Of a stretch of 64,000 nucleotides of DNA, positions 20,560 through 29,994 are shown in pieces. The DNA comes from Rhizobacter sp. OV335 (GTDB taxonomy: Bacteria > Pseudomonadota > Gammaproteobacteria > Burkholderiales > Burkholderiaceae_C). A program made the translations under genes and the position numbers. The first letter of the stretch is position 1, and each line of letters starts with the position of its first letter. The notes beneath the pieces were generated by a model that did no database searches, was not told the DNA's origin, and worked only from the letters and a program-made list of their open reading frames with translations. Where the stretch lies: NCBI RefSeq assembly GCF_900142965.1, contig NZ_FRCQ01000012.1:62001-126000 (forward strand), in the 5' to 3' direction.

Positions 20560-21648
20560 TCAGGCTGGCTTGTGCTTCTTCGGCCCGCGCAGGAACTCGC
20601 GGTCGACGTCGAGCGTCGACTTCACGCCGATGTCGGCCCGGTGCTTCTTCAGCCAGCTCGTCGCCGCGGTGCGTCCGAGCGCGAACAGGTCTTCGAGGAA
20701 GGCGCGGTCGGTGTTGAACTTGCTGTTTGCGCCATACGGCCCGAGGCCTTCGTCGTCGGCCACCATGTGCAGCCGCAGGTCCTTGTAGCGCCCCGGGTCG
20801 AGCTTGCCTTCGCGCACCAGCCGCGAGACGAACGAGATCGCGCGCATCTCCGACATCAGGCTCGCGTTGAAGGTGATCTCGCTGAGCCGGTCCATGATCT
20901 CCTCGCTGCGCGTCGGCGTGCCCTCGCGCACCAGCGGGTTGATGCGCACCAGCAGGATGTCGAGCGCCGCGGTCTGGTAGATCAGCGGGTAGATGGCCGG
21001 GTTGCCGGTGTAGCCGCCGTCCCAGTAGGGCTCGCCGTCGATGTGCACCGCCTGGAACAGGAACGGCAGGCAGGCCGACGCGAGCAGCACGTCGACCGTG
21101 ATGTCGCGGCCGGTGAACACGCGCGCCTGGCCGGTCGTCACGCTGGTCGCGGTGATGAACAGCCGCAGCCCGCTCGCATGCACCGCGTCTTCGTCGACGT
21201 GGCGGCGCAGCACGTCGCGCAGCGGGTTCAGGTTGAGCGGGTTGAATTCGTAGGGGCTGAACGAGCGGAAGAACGAGCTCATCCACTGGTAGCCCGGCAG
21301 CTTGTCGAGCTTGAAGTTGTCGCTCAGCGAATGGGCCTGGCCGGCCGAGAACGGCGAGAAGATCGAACCGGAGCGGCTGACGTCGCGCCAGAACTCGGTC
21401 AGCGCCGCGCGCGCGCCGTCGCGGCCGCCCTTCTTGTAGCCGCTGGCCATCACCGCGGCATTCAGCGCGCCGGCGCTGGTGCCCGAGACGCCGCTGAAGT
21501 GCAGCCCGTCGTCTTCCAGCAGCCGGTCGAGCACGCCCCAGGTGAAGGCGCCGTGCGAGCCGCCGCCCTGCAGCGCGAGGTCGAGGCCGAGCGTGGCCGG
21601 GGCGTCGCCACCGTTCTTCGGGTGGGAGATCGTTTCGTGTACTGCCAT
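20560..21648 (-). CDS. Patatin-like phospholipase
   Basis: A 362-residue protein with the patatin fold: oxyanion motif GGGSHG (28-33), nucleophile Ser58 in GTSAG, and the catalytic aspartate in YWDGGYTGN. No signal peptide is seen, so it is probably cytoplasmic or peripheral. Bacterial members hydrolyse phospholipid acyl esters or act in polyhydroxybutyrate turnover; the substrate here is unknown. It ends in a basic tail (GPKKHKPA). A 12-bp palindrome lies just upstream. Confidence 0.88.
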   Translation of the reverse strand: MAVHETISHPKNGGDAPATLGLDLALQGGGSHGAFTWGVLDRLLEDDGLHFSGVSGTSAGALNAAVMASGYKKGGRDGARAALTEFWRDVSRSGSIFSPFSAGQAHSLSDNFKLDKLPGYQWMSSFFRSFSPYEFNPLNLNPLRDVLRRHVDEDAVHASGLRLFITATSVTTGQARVFTGRDITVDVLLASACLPFLFQAVHIDGEPYWDGGYTGNPAIYPLIYQTAALDILLVRINPLVREGTPTRSEEIMDRLSEITFNASLMSEMRAISFVSRLVREGKLDPGRYKDLRLHMVADDEGLGPYGANSKFNTDRAFLEDLFALGRTAATSWLKKHRADIGVKSTLDVDREFLRGPKKHKPA

Positions 21649-21660
21649 CGGGATGCACCT

Positions 21661-21672
21661 CGGGTTAACCCG
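21661..21672. promoter_or_regulatory. Perfect 12-bp palindrome upstream of the patatin gene
   Basis: CGGGTTAACCCG lies 13 bases upstream of the patatin start in the 31-base gap behind the kinase gene. Its position suits an operator, but no matching regulator is known. Confidence 0.35.
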
Positions 21673-21679
21673 GGGCAGT

Positions 21680-23251
21680 CTAAGTCGGATGGGATTCGCC
21701 CGTGTTTCCGTCGGTCACCGTGCCGGGACCGGCCGGGGGCTCGACCGGCACCTGCACCGGGAACTGCACCGGAAAGCGCACCGTGAAGCGCGCCCCCGGC
21801 CCGAAGGCCACGCCGCCCTGCTCGCTCAGGCCCGGGCGGTGCCGCAGGTTGGCGTCTTCCAGCGTGATCTCGGCGCCGTGCTGCTGCGCGATCTCGCGCA
21901 CGATCGCGAGCCCGAGTCCCGAGCCGTCGACGTTGGTGCCCAGCGAGCGGTAGAACGGCTGGAACACCTTGTCGCGCTCGGCGGCCGGGATGCCCGGGCC
22001 GGAGTCTTCCACCTGCACCACCACCACCTGGCCGAACGGGTCGTCGACGGCCCGCACCGTGACCGTGCCGCCCTCGGGCGTGTACTGCAGCGCGTTGTCG
22101 ACCAGGTTGCGGATCAGCTCGCGCAGCAGCACCGGCTGGCCGGAGACCGACAGCCCGGCCGCGCCGCGCCGCGTGGTCTCGGGGCCTTCGTAGCCGAGGT
22201 CGATGCGCTTCTCCAGCGCGCGCGGCACGAAATCGTGCACCGCCTCGGCCGCCAGCCGCGCCAGGTTGACCGGCTGGTGCTGCAGCGCCTGCGAGGCGTC
22301 CTCGGCGCGCGCCATCGCGAGCAGCTGGTTGACCATGCGGGCGGCGCGCTGGCTGGCGCGCGCGATCTGCTGCAGCGACTTCTTCAGCGCCTGCGGATCG
22401 CGCTCGCCGGCATCGATCTCGCGCTGCGCCAGCTCGGCCTGCGTGCGCAGCCCGGCCAGCGGCGTCTTCAGCTGGTGCGCCGCGTCGGCCAGGAAGTGCT
22501 TCTGCGCGCCGATGCTGCGGTCCAGCCGGGCCAGCAGGTCGTTGATCGCGCGCACCAGCGGCGAGACCTCCTCGGGCGCGTCGCGCTCGTCGATCGGGCT
22601 CAGGTCGTGGCTCTCGCGACGGCGGATGCGCTGCTGCAGCTCGTTCAGCGGCGCGATGCCGCGCGCGAGCGCCAGCCACACCAGCAGCACCGCCAGCGGC
22701 AGGATCACGAACTGCGGCAGCATCACGCCCTTGATGATCTCGGTGGCCAGCCGCGAACGCTTGCCCAGCGTCTCGGCCACCTGCACGATCGGCGCCTCGA
22801 CGCCGGCCGCCATGCTGCCCGGCAACCCGATGCGCACGTAGGCGATGCGCACCGGCTCGCGGTTGATCTCGTCGTCGCGGTAGCGCACCACGCCGGGCGC
22901 GGCGCGCTCTTCGTCGTTGGGCATCGGCAGCGCGCGGTCGCCGCTCAGGTACTGCCCGTCGAGGCCGAGCACCTGGTAGTACAGCGTGTCGGTCTCGTCG
23001 GTGTGCAGCAGCTCGGCGGCGCTGGCCGGCAGCGCGAAGCTGGCCGACGGCAGCGTGCCGCCGCCGGCGTCCTGCACCGTGACCTGCTGCGACAGCACGC
23101 GGGCCATCTCGCCGAGCTGGCGGTCGAACGGCTTGTTGGCGATGCCCTGCGCGACCAGCCAGGTCAGCACCACGCTCATCGGCCACAGCAGCAGCAGCGG
23201 CGCGAGCATCCAGTCGAGGATCTCGCCGAACAGGGAGCGTTGCTCTTTCAA
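21680..23251 (-). CDS. Sensor histidine kinase (TctE/QseC type)
   Basis: A 523-residue membrane kinase. The N-terminal helix (MLAPLLLLWPMSVVLTWLVA), a periplasmic 2CSK-type sensor (about 40-165), a second helix (MLPQFVILPLAVLLVWLALA), a HAMP-like linker, HisKA with the phospho-acceptor in FLADAAHQLKTPLAGL, and HATPase with ELIRNLVDNALQYTP, EDSGPGIP and GSGLGLAIVREIAQQHG. The start is taken as the TTG overlapping the regulator's TGA (TTGA); no better codon precedes the helix. By family it may sense carboxylates. It pairs with the response regulator directly upstream. Confidence 0.9.
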   Translation of the reverse strand: MKEQRSLFGEILDWMLAPLLLLWPMSVVLTWLVAQGIANKPFDRQLGEMARVLSQQVTVQDAGGGTLPSASFALPASAAELLHTDETDTLYYQVLGLDGQYLSGDRALPMPNDEERAAPGVVRYRDDEINREPVRIAYVRIGLPGSMAAGVEAPIVQVAETLGKRSRLATEIIKGVMLPQFVILPLAVLLVWLALARGIAPLNELQQRIRRRESHDLSPIDERDAPEEVSPLVRAINDLLARLDRSIGAQKHFLADAAHQLKTPLAGLRTQAELAQREIDAGERDPQALKKSLQQIARASQRAARMVNQLLAMARAEDASQALQHQPVNLARLAAEAVHDFVPRALEKRIDLGYEGPETTRRGAAGLSVSGQPVLLRELIRNLVDNALQYTPEGGTVTVRAVDDPFGQVVVVQVEDSGPGIPAAERDKVFQPFYRSLGTNVDGSGLGLAIVREIAQQHGAEITLEDANLRHRPGLSEQGGVAFGPGARFTVRFPVQFPVQVPVEPPAGPGTVTDGNTGESHPT

Positions 23252-23919
23252 GCCGCGATCTTTTCCAGGCAGTAGCCCAGCCCGCGCACCGTCGCGATCC
23301 GCACCGGGCCCTGCTCGATCTTCTTGCGCAGCCGGTGGATGTAGACCTCGATCGCGTTGTTGCTGACCTCTTCGCCCCATTCGCACAGCCGCTCGACCAG
23401 CTGGTCCTTGCTGACCAGCCGGCCGGCGCGCTGCAGCAGCACCTCGAGCAGGCTCAGCTCGCGCGCCGACAGCTCGACCATCTGGTCGTTCAGGTAGGCG
23501 ACGCGGCCGGTCGCGTCGAAGGTCAGCGGCCCGTGCCGGATCACGCTCGACGCAGTGCCCAGGCCGCGCCGCGTCAGCGCACGCACGCGGGCTTCCAACT
23601 CCTGCAGCGAGAACGGCTTGGCCATGTAGTCGTCGGCGCCGAGGTCGAGGCCCTGCACGCGCTGCTCAACGCTGTCGGCCGCGGTGAGGATCAGCACCGG
23701 CACCGCCGAGCCGCGGGCGCGCAGCTTGCGCAGCACCTCGAGCCCGTGCAGCTTCGGCAGGCCGAGGTCGAGGATCAGCAGGTCGAACTCATGGGCCGAC
23801 AGGGCCGCGTCGGCCTCGGTGCCGCTCGCCACGTGGTCGACCGCGTAGCCCCCATTGCGCAGCGAGCGCAGCAGCCCGTCGGCCAACACCTGGTCGTCTT
23901 CGGCGATCAACACGCGCAT
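23248..23919 (-). CDS. OmpR-family response regulator (TctD/QseB type)
   Basis: A 223-residue two-domain regulator. The receiver has acidic residues Asp8-Asp9, phospho-acceptor Asp51 (LLILDLGLP) and the switch lysine in DYMAKPFSLQEL; the C-terminal winged helix (about 125-220) contains SARELSLLEVLLQRAGRLVS and VYIHRLRKKIE. It is transcribed first, overlapping the kinase start by four bases, and diverges from recA. Confidence 0.93.
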   Translation of the reverse strand: MRVLIAEDDQVLADGLLRSLRNGGYAVDHVASGTEADAALSAHEFDLLILDLGLPKLHGLEVLRKLRARGSAVPVLILTAADSVEQRVQGLDLGADDYMAKPFSLQELEARVRALTRRGLGTASSVIRHGPLTFDATGRVAYLNDQMVELSARELSLLEVLLQRAGRLVSKDQLVERLCEWGEEVSNNAIEVYIHRLRKKIEQGPVRIATVRGLGYCLEKIAA

Positions 23920-24000
23920 GGCTGCCTCCTGTGCGGCTCATGACCCGGCCGCTGCGGGATTGTAGGGAGTGGCCTCGGGGGGATTTCTCGCGAGAAAAGA

Positions 24001-24029
24001 CTGTACAAACATCCAGCCTTTGCCATAAT
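24001..24029 (+). promoter_or_regulatory. recA promoter with LexA (SOS) box
   Basis: CTGTACAAACATCCAG (24001-24016) matches the CTGT-N8-ACAG LexA operator with one change in the right half (CCAG). CTGTAC (24001-24006) and CATAAT (24024-24029) are spaced 17 bases as -35 and -10, so bound LexA would cover the -35 element. A TAGGAG ribosome-binding site sits at 24041-24046. SOS control of recA is established in related bacteria; here it is read from position and sequence. Confidence 0.85.
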
Positions 24030-24054
24030 CCGCGCAACTCTAGGAGATCGCCCC

Positions 24055-25188
<1,134 letters not shown>

Positions 25189-25215
25189 TCGCGGGAGCGC
25201 AGCACCCGTCCGGCG

Positions 25216-25740
25216 GTGGCGATGAAACGGCGGCTGTCGCTGCGCGGGCGCGGCGTGCAGTTGCTGTCACAGCGCGAGCACAGCCGGCAGGAGCTGCGGC
25301 GCAAGCTGCTGCAGCATCTGCGGAAGCTGCACAGCGAGGCGGAGTCCGGGCTCCCCGAGCCCATCGAGCCCACCGAACCCATTGATGCCGACCAGCAAGT
25401 CGACGACGTGCTGACGTGGCTGCAGGACAAGGGCTACTTCAGCGAGCAACGCTTCGTCGAGAGCCGGGTCCATGTGCGCGAGGGCCGCTACGGCAACCTG
25501 CGCATCCGCCAGGAACTGGCGCAGCACGGTGTCGCGCTCGATGCCGACACCACGGCAAGACTCAAGGACAGTGAACTCGCGCGCGCCCACGAAGTGTGGC
25601 TGCGCAAATTCGGCGCGCCGGCCGCGGAGGCCGCCGGGCGCGCCAAACAGATGCGGTTCCTGTCGAGCCGCGGTTTCTCACCCGAGGTGATCCGCCGCGT
25701 CGTCAAAGGCGGGGCCGAGGTCGAGGGTGACGACGGCTGA
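25216..25740 (+). CDS. recX: Regulatory protein RecX
   Basis: A 174-residue three-helix-repeat protein that caps and disassembles RecA filaments. LLSQREHSRQELRRKLLQ, VLTWLQDKGYFSEQRFVESR and GNLRIRQELAQHGV are RecX repeats. A Pro/Glu linker (PEPIEPTEPIDAD) interrupts the first repeat region. The start is a GTG at 25216, with an ATG two codons later as the alternative. It likely shares the SOS promoter with recA. Confidence 0.92.
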   Translation: MAMKRRLSLRGRGVQLLSQREHSRQELRRKLLQHLRKLHSEAESGLPEPIEPTEPIDADQQVDDVLTWLQDKGYFSEQRFVESRVHVREGRYGNLRIRQELAQHGVALDADTTARLKDSELARAHEVWLRKFGAPAAEAAGRAKQMRFLSSRGFSPEVIRRVVKGGAEVEGDDG

Positions 25741-25771
25741 CGCCTGAGGTGGCGCCCGAACCGGTGCCCGA

Positions 25772-25903
25772 TCAGGCGGCCTTGGCGGCCTGCTTCGTTG
25801 CCGACCCAGCCGCCGCTTCACGCAGTTGGCGGGTTTCCTTCTTGACATGCTTCGCGCGCTTTTGCTTTTGCCTGCGAATGGCGCGGTCCTTGTCGGCGCT
25901 CAT
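25772..25903 (-). CDS. Small basic protein, 43 residues
   Basis: The minus strand encodes a 43-residue protein beginning [20 protein letters not shown] and ending [12 protein letters not shown] lies seven bases before the ATG, and the composition (lysine, arginine, alanine, few hydrophobics) is unlike random antisense frames here. It is highly positively charged and probably helical, so RNA or DNA binding is conceivable. I do not recognise a named family. It is convergent with recX and divergent from the SugE gene. Confidence 0.65.
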   Translation of the reverse strand: MSADKDRAIRRQKQKRAKHVKKETRQLREAAAGSATKQAAKAA

Positions 25904-25934
25904 GGCGTTCTCCGGTGTGTTGGTTGAAAGACCC

Positions 25935-25996
25935 GCGGTTGTACCACTGTTGGCGCACGCCCCGCCGCGCCGGGCGCCGGTTGCGGGTACAACCGC
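25935..25996 (+). promoter_or_regulatory. 11-bp inverted repeat in the leader of the SugE/Gdx gene
   Basis: GCGGTTGTACC (25935-25945) and GGTACAACCGC (25986-25996) are perfect reverse complements separated by 40 GC-rich bases, ending 32 bases before the ATG. It could be a two-site operator or the closing stem of a structured leader. It does not match the guanidine riboswitch classes as I know them. Confidence 0.5.
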
Positions 25997-26028
25997 TCAC
26001 TCATTCCCGACCCCGACAAGGCAAACCC

Positions 26029-26349
26029 ATGAACTGGATCATCCTGGTGGCCGCAGGCCTCTTCGAAATCGGCTGGGCGATCGGCCTGAAGTACACCGAA
26101 GGCTTCACGCGCCTGTGGCCCTCGATCGGCACGGTGGCGGCGATGGTCATCAGCGTGTGCCTGCTGGGCTACGCGATGAAGTCGCTGCCGGTCGGCACGG
26201 CCTACGCGGTGTGGGTCGGCGTCGGCGCGGTCGGCACCGCGATCCTCGGCATCGTGCTGTTCGGTGAACCGGCTACTGCGGCACGTCTGGCGAGCCTCGC
26301 GCTGATCGTGGCCGGCATCGTCGGGCTGAAGCTGGCGAGCCCGGCCTGA
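26029..26349 (+). CDS. sugE: SMR-family exporter (SugE/Gdx, guanidinium)
   Basis: A 106-residue, four-helix small-multidrug-resistance protein of the inner membrane. The essential Glu13 in [12 protein letters not shown] and the patterns [20 protein letters not shown] and [10 protein letters not shown] place it in the Gdx (SugE) branch, which exports guanidinium in exchange for protons, rather than the EmrE branch. The start at 26029 gives the usual N-terminus [10 protein letters not shown]. It stands alone, convergent with serA, behind the inverted repeat. Confidence 0.9.
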   Translation: MNWIILVAAGLFEIGWAIGLKYTEGFTRLWPSIGTVAAMVISVCLLGYAMKSLPVGTAYAVWVGVGAVGTAILGIVLFGEPATAARLASLALIVAGIVGLKLASPA

Positions 26350-26365
26350 GCCTGCGCTGCGAGGC

Positions 26366-27598
26366 TCAATACAACAGCCGGCAGCGGATCGTGTCCGGCA
26401 ACGACGCCAGGTCCGCCAGCGCCGCCTCGGGCGCCGCGGTGTCGACGTCGATGACGACATAGCCCACCTCGTCGCGCGTGCTCAGGTACTGCGCTGCGAC
26501 GTTGATGCCCGCCTTCGACAGCCGCTCGTTCACGCGCGCGATCACGCCCGGCACGTTGCGGTGGATGTGCAGCAGCCGGCTGCGGCCGGTGTGCTCTGGC
26601 AGCGCCACCTCGGGGAAGTTGACCGCCGAGGTCGTCGACCCGTTGTTGCTGTAGCGCACCAGCTTCGCGGCCACTTCCTTGCCGATGTTGGCCTGCGCCT
26701 CCAGCGTCGAGCCGCCGATGTGCGGCGTCAGGATCACGTTGTCCATGCCGACCAGCGGCGATTCGAAGCGTGCGTCGTTGCCTTGCGGCTCCTCCGGAAA
26801 CACGTCGATCGCCGCGCCGAGCAGGTGGCCGTCCTTCAGCGCCTCGGCCAGCGCATCGATGTCGACCACCGTGCCGCGCGACGCATTGATCAGGTGAGCA
26901 CCGCGCTTCATCGCGCGGATCTGCGCGCGCCCCATCAGGCCCTTGGTCGACGGCAGCTCCGGCAGGTGCAGCGTGACCACGTCGGACGCGGCGAGCACCT
27001 CGTCGAGGCTGTCCATCGCGCGCGCATTGCCGAGCGGCAGCTTGGCCTCGATGTCGTGGAAGACGACGGCCATGCCGAGCTGCTCGGCCAGCACGCCGAT
27101 CTGCGTGCCGATGTGGCCGTAGCCGACGATGCCGAGCGTCTTGCCGCGCACCTCGAACGAGTTCTCGGCGCTCTTGGTCCAGCCGTTGCGATGCAGGATC
27201 GCGCTCTTCGCCGGAATGCCGCGCATCAGCATGATGATCTCGGCCAGCACCAGCTCGGCCACGCTGCGGGTGTTCGAGAACGGCGCGTTGAACACCGGCA
27301 CGCCCAGGTCCATCGCGGCGCGCAGGTCGACTTGGTTGGTGCCGATGCAGAAGCAGCCGACCGCTGCCAGCTTCGGCGCGGCCTTCAGCACCTCGGCCGT
27401 CAGCTGGGTGCGCGAGCGGATGCCGAGGAAGTGCGCATCGGCGATCGCGTCGTGCAACGCGCCGCCCGCGAGCGCCTTCGCATGGGTGACGACCTGCGAG
27501 TAGCCGTCGCGCTTCAACACGTCGACGGCCGAGGCATGAATGCCTTCGAGCAGCACGAACTTGAGCTTGTCCTTCGGGACCGAGAGTCTGTGGTTCAT
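26366..27598 (-). CDS. serA: D-3-phosphoglycerate dehydrogenase
   Basis: A 410-residue enzyme that starts serine synthesis by oxidising 3-phosphoglycerate with NAD. The Rossmann motif is GYGHIG, the catalytic Arg is in NASRGTVVDIDAL, the Glu follows in EEPQGND, and the His is in LTPHIGGSTLEAQ. A C-terminal ACT domain (NVPGVIARVNERLSKAGINV) gives feedback control by serine. It is the short E. coli-like form. The start ATG at 27598 gives MNHRLSVPKDKLKFVLLEGI. Confidence 0.95.
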   Translation of the reverse strand: MNHRLSVPKDKLKFVLLEGIHASAVDVLKRDGYSQVVTHAKALAGGALHDAIADAHFLGIRSRTQLTAEVLKAAPKLAAVGCFCIGTNQVDLRAAMDLGVPVFNAPFSNTRSVAELVLAEIIMLMRGIPAKSAILHRNGWTKSAENSFEVRGKTLGIVGYGHIGTQIGVLAEQLGMAVVFHDIEAKLPLGNARAMDSLDEVLAASDVVTLHLPELPSTKGLMGRAQIRAMKRGAHLINASRGTVVDIDALAEALKDGHLLGAAIDVFPEEPQGNDARFESPLVGMDNVILTPHIGGSTLEAQANIGKEVAAKLVRYSNNGSTTSAVNFPEVALPEHTGRSRLLHIHRNVPGVIARVNERLSKAGINVAAQYLSTRDEVGYVVIDVDTAAPEAALADLASLPDTIRCRLLY

Positions 27599-27703
27599 CG
27601 CCCGATTGTTGAACAGCCGAATCGGCCCCATTCGGCGGAAGGGCATGCACCGGTTAGAGTCCCGGGGCAGCGCCTGCTGTCGTCCGTGTTGTATTTCCTG
27701 TCC

Positions 27704-29920
27704 GTGAGTGCCTCCCCCACCGTGAATCTTCCGAACCCGCGCCATGCAGCGCGCGTGCCCGCGCACGTCTCGCCCGAGCAGCTCGCCCGTATCCGCCAGG
27801 CCGCCTACGCGCTGCCGCAGGTGGTCAAGCCTGCCGACTATTTCGATGAGCATGCCTCGGGGCTGGACGAGCGCCTCGACAAGCTCGGCCTCGTGCTGCT
27901 GCAGAAGGCGGTGGCCGGCGCCCGGCCGAGCCGCTGGATCGCGCCTGACGTGATGGACTCGGCGCTGCAGCACCTCGACGCGGTCGGCAACGGCCCCGAA
28001 GTGCGCACCGTGATGCTGGACCGCATGGCCGCGCTCGATGCGCTGGGCATCGTGCGCGAGGGAGGCCGCTGGACGCGCCTGATCAGCCAGCCGCTGCAGC
28101 TCGCCGACGTGAACTGGCGCGTGCCGGTGATGTTCCGCATCCCGATCGCGTCCGAGCCGGTGTGGGCGTTCTTCCGCGACGGCGACAAGCCGGCGTTGCT
28201 GGCCGCGCTCGGGCCGATCGAAGCCTGGCCGCATGCCGGCGAGGTGCAGGCCGCGCTCGAAGCGCTGGTTCAGCGCAGCCGCGCGCACAACCCGCGTCAC
28301 CTCGACATGCTGCTGCCGCGCCTGCTCGCCGAATGCGCCACGCCGCAGCCAGTGGCCGACCTGCGCGCCGCTTGCGTGCGCGCCCAGGAGCGCTGGGAGC
28401 ACCAGGTGTCCGAACTCGACACGCTGGCCGGGCTGAACAGCGAACTCGCGTTCCAGGGCTACCCGGACACCTTCGTGAAGGCGCGCCGCCTGCAGCGCAA
28501 CGTGACGCTCTACGTCGGCCCGCCCAACAGCGGCAAGACCTACGCCGCGTTCGAGCAGCTCGCGAAGGCGAAGGACGGTGCCTACCTGGCGCCGCTGCGC
28601 CTGCTGGCGCTCGAAGGCCGCGACCGGCTGGTCGGCCGCGGCGTGGCCTGCTCGCTGCTGACCGGCGAAGAGAACGTGCCGGCCGAAGGCGCCGGGCTGG
28701 TGTCGAGCACCATCGAGATGGTGAACACCAACAAGGTGGTCGACACCGCGGTGATCGACGAGGCCCAGATGATCTTCGACCCGTACCGCGGCTGGGCGTG
28801 GACGCAGGCGATCGTCGCGGTGCCGGCCAGCGAGGTGATCATCATCTGCTCGGCCTACGCGGCGCCGGCGATCGAGAACCTGCTGGGCCTGTGCGGCGAG
28901 CGCTGCAGCGTGCGGCATTTCGAGCGCAAGCAGCATGTGCAGCTGCTCGAGGCGCCGGTGCCGATCGGCGCGCTGACCAAGGGCGATGCGGTGGTGGCCT
29001 TCAGCCGGCGCGACGTGCTGACGCTGCGCGACCAGATCGCGGCCGGCGGCCACCCGGTGTCGGTGATCTACGGCGCGTTGCCGCCCGAGGTGCGCCGGCG
29101 CGAGGCCGAGCGCTTCGCGCAGGGCGAATCGCATGTGCTGGTCGCCACCGACGCGATCGGCATGGGCCTGAACCTGCCGATCCGGCGCGTGCTGTTCAGC
29201 ACCATGAGCAAGTTCGACGGCCAGGGCGACCGGCCGCTGGACGAATCCGAGGTGCACCAGATCGGCGGCCGTGCCGGCCGCTTCGGCATGCATGAAGAGG
29301 GCTTTGTCGGCGTGCTGAAAGAGGCCGAGCCGCAGGCGCTGCGCATGCTGAAGGAGCGCCTGCCGCGCACCCCGCGCGCGCCACGCGACTTCAAGGCGCC
29401 GGTGGCACCGAACGGCTGGCACGTCGACACCATCGCGTCGCGCCTGCACAAGACGCAGCTGCGCGAGGTGCTTGGCGTCTTCATGGAGCAGTTGAAGCTC
29501 GACAACGCGCACTTCGCGGTGGCCGAGCTGGAGCAGATGCTCGAGCTGGCCGAGCAGCTCGACCGCAGCGCCGCCAAGCTGACGCTGAAGGAGCGCTTCA
29601 TCTACGCGCAGGCGCCGGTCGACACGCGCACCGTCTCGCAGGTGCAGGAGTTCCTCGACTGGAGCAGCAGCCATGCGCTGACCGGCCGCGCCGGCTCGCC
29701 GTGGTTCCTGCAGGACGTGGACGGTCACAGCCGGCTCGACCGCATGGAGCAGGCGCTGCGCTCGTGCACGCTGTGGCTGTGGCTCGATCTGCGCTTCCCT
29801 GGCGTCTACGGCAAGGTCGACGAGGTGACGGCGCTGCGCAGCCAGCTGAACGACGGCATCGAGCGGCAACTGAAGGGCAAGCGGCCGCTGGCGCAGGTGC
29901 GGCATCGCACGCGGCGCTGA
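27704..29920 (+). CDS. SUV3-type superfamily 2 RNA helicase
   Basis: A protein of about 738 residues. Walker A is GPPNSGKT (Lys about residue 278), motif II is DEAQ (352-355), and motif VI is QIGGRAGR (519-526); the C-terminus has the SUV3 coiled helical region ending HRTRR. This is the order and spelling found in mitochondrial Suv3, the ATP-dependent RNA helicase of the degradosome. The N-terminal 200 residues are helical and not assigned. The start is uncertain: GTG at 27704 is used, with GTG at 27686 or 27722 as alternatives, none with a strong ribosome-binding site. The frame also runs far upstream antisense to serA, which is not coding. ProQ, another RNA-binding protein, follows. Confidence 0.85.
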   Translation: MSASPTVNLPNPRHAARVPAHVSPEQLARIRQAAYALPQVVKPADYFDEHASGLDERLDKLGLVLLQKAVAGARPSRWIAPDVMDSALQHLDAVGNGPEVRTVMLDRMAALDALGIVREGGRWTRLISQPLQLADVNWRVPVMFRIPIASEPVWAFFRDGDKPALLAALGPIEAWPHAGEVQAALEALVQRSRAHNPRHLDMLLPRLLAECATPQPVADLRAACVRAQERWEHQVSELDTLAGLNSELAFQGYPDTFVKARRLQRNVTLYVGPPNSGKTYAAFEQLAKAKDGAYLAPLRLLALEGRDRLVGRGVACSLLTGEENVPAEGAGLVSSTIEMVNTNKVVDTAVIDEAQMIFDPYRGWAWTQAIVAVPASEVIIICSAYAAPAIENLLGLCGERCSVRHFERKQHVQLLEAPVPIGALTKGDAVVAFSRRDVLTLRDQIAAGGHPVSVIYGALPPEVRRREAERFAQGESHVLVATDAIGMGLNLPIRRVLFSTMSKFDGQGDRPLDESEVHQIGGRAGRFGMHEEGFVGVLKEAEPQALRMLKERLPRTPRAPRDFKAPVAPNGWHVDTIASRLHKTQLREVLGVFMEQLKLDNAHFAVAELEQMLELAEQLDRSAAKLTLKERFIYAQAPVDTRTVSQVQEFLDWSSSHALTGRAGSPWFLQDVDGHSRLDRMEQALRSCTLWLWLDLRFPGVYGKVDEVTALRSQLNDGIERQLKGKRPLAQVRHRTRR

Positions 29921-29994
29921 GCGCTGACCCCCTGACACACCGACTTCGCCGCACGGCGTCACAATCCCCTCCTTTCCCGCTTGTCGCTTTCCCC

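Noticed and set aside
25818-26000. A 60-codon minus-strand frame overlapping the small basic protein
   Set aside because: It is in another frame, lacks a ribosome-binding site and crosses the sugE leader.
25904-26028. Guanidine-I, -II or -III riboswitch before sugE
   Set aside because: No ykkC core and no pair of ACGR-loop hairpins were found; only an unassigned inverted repeat.
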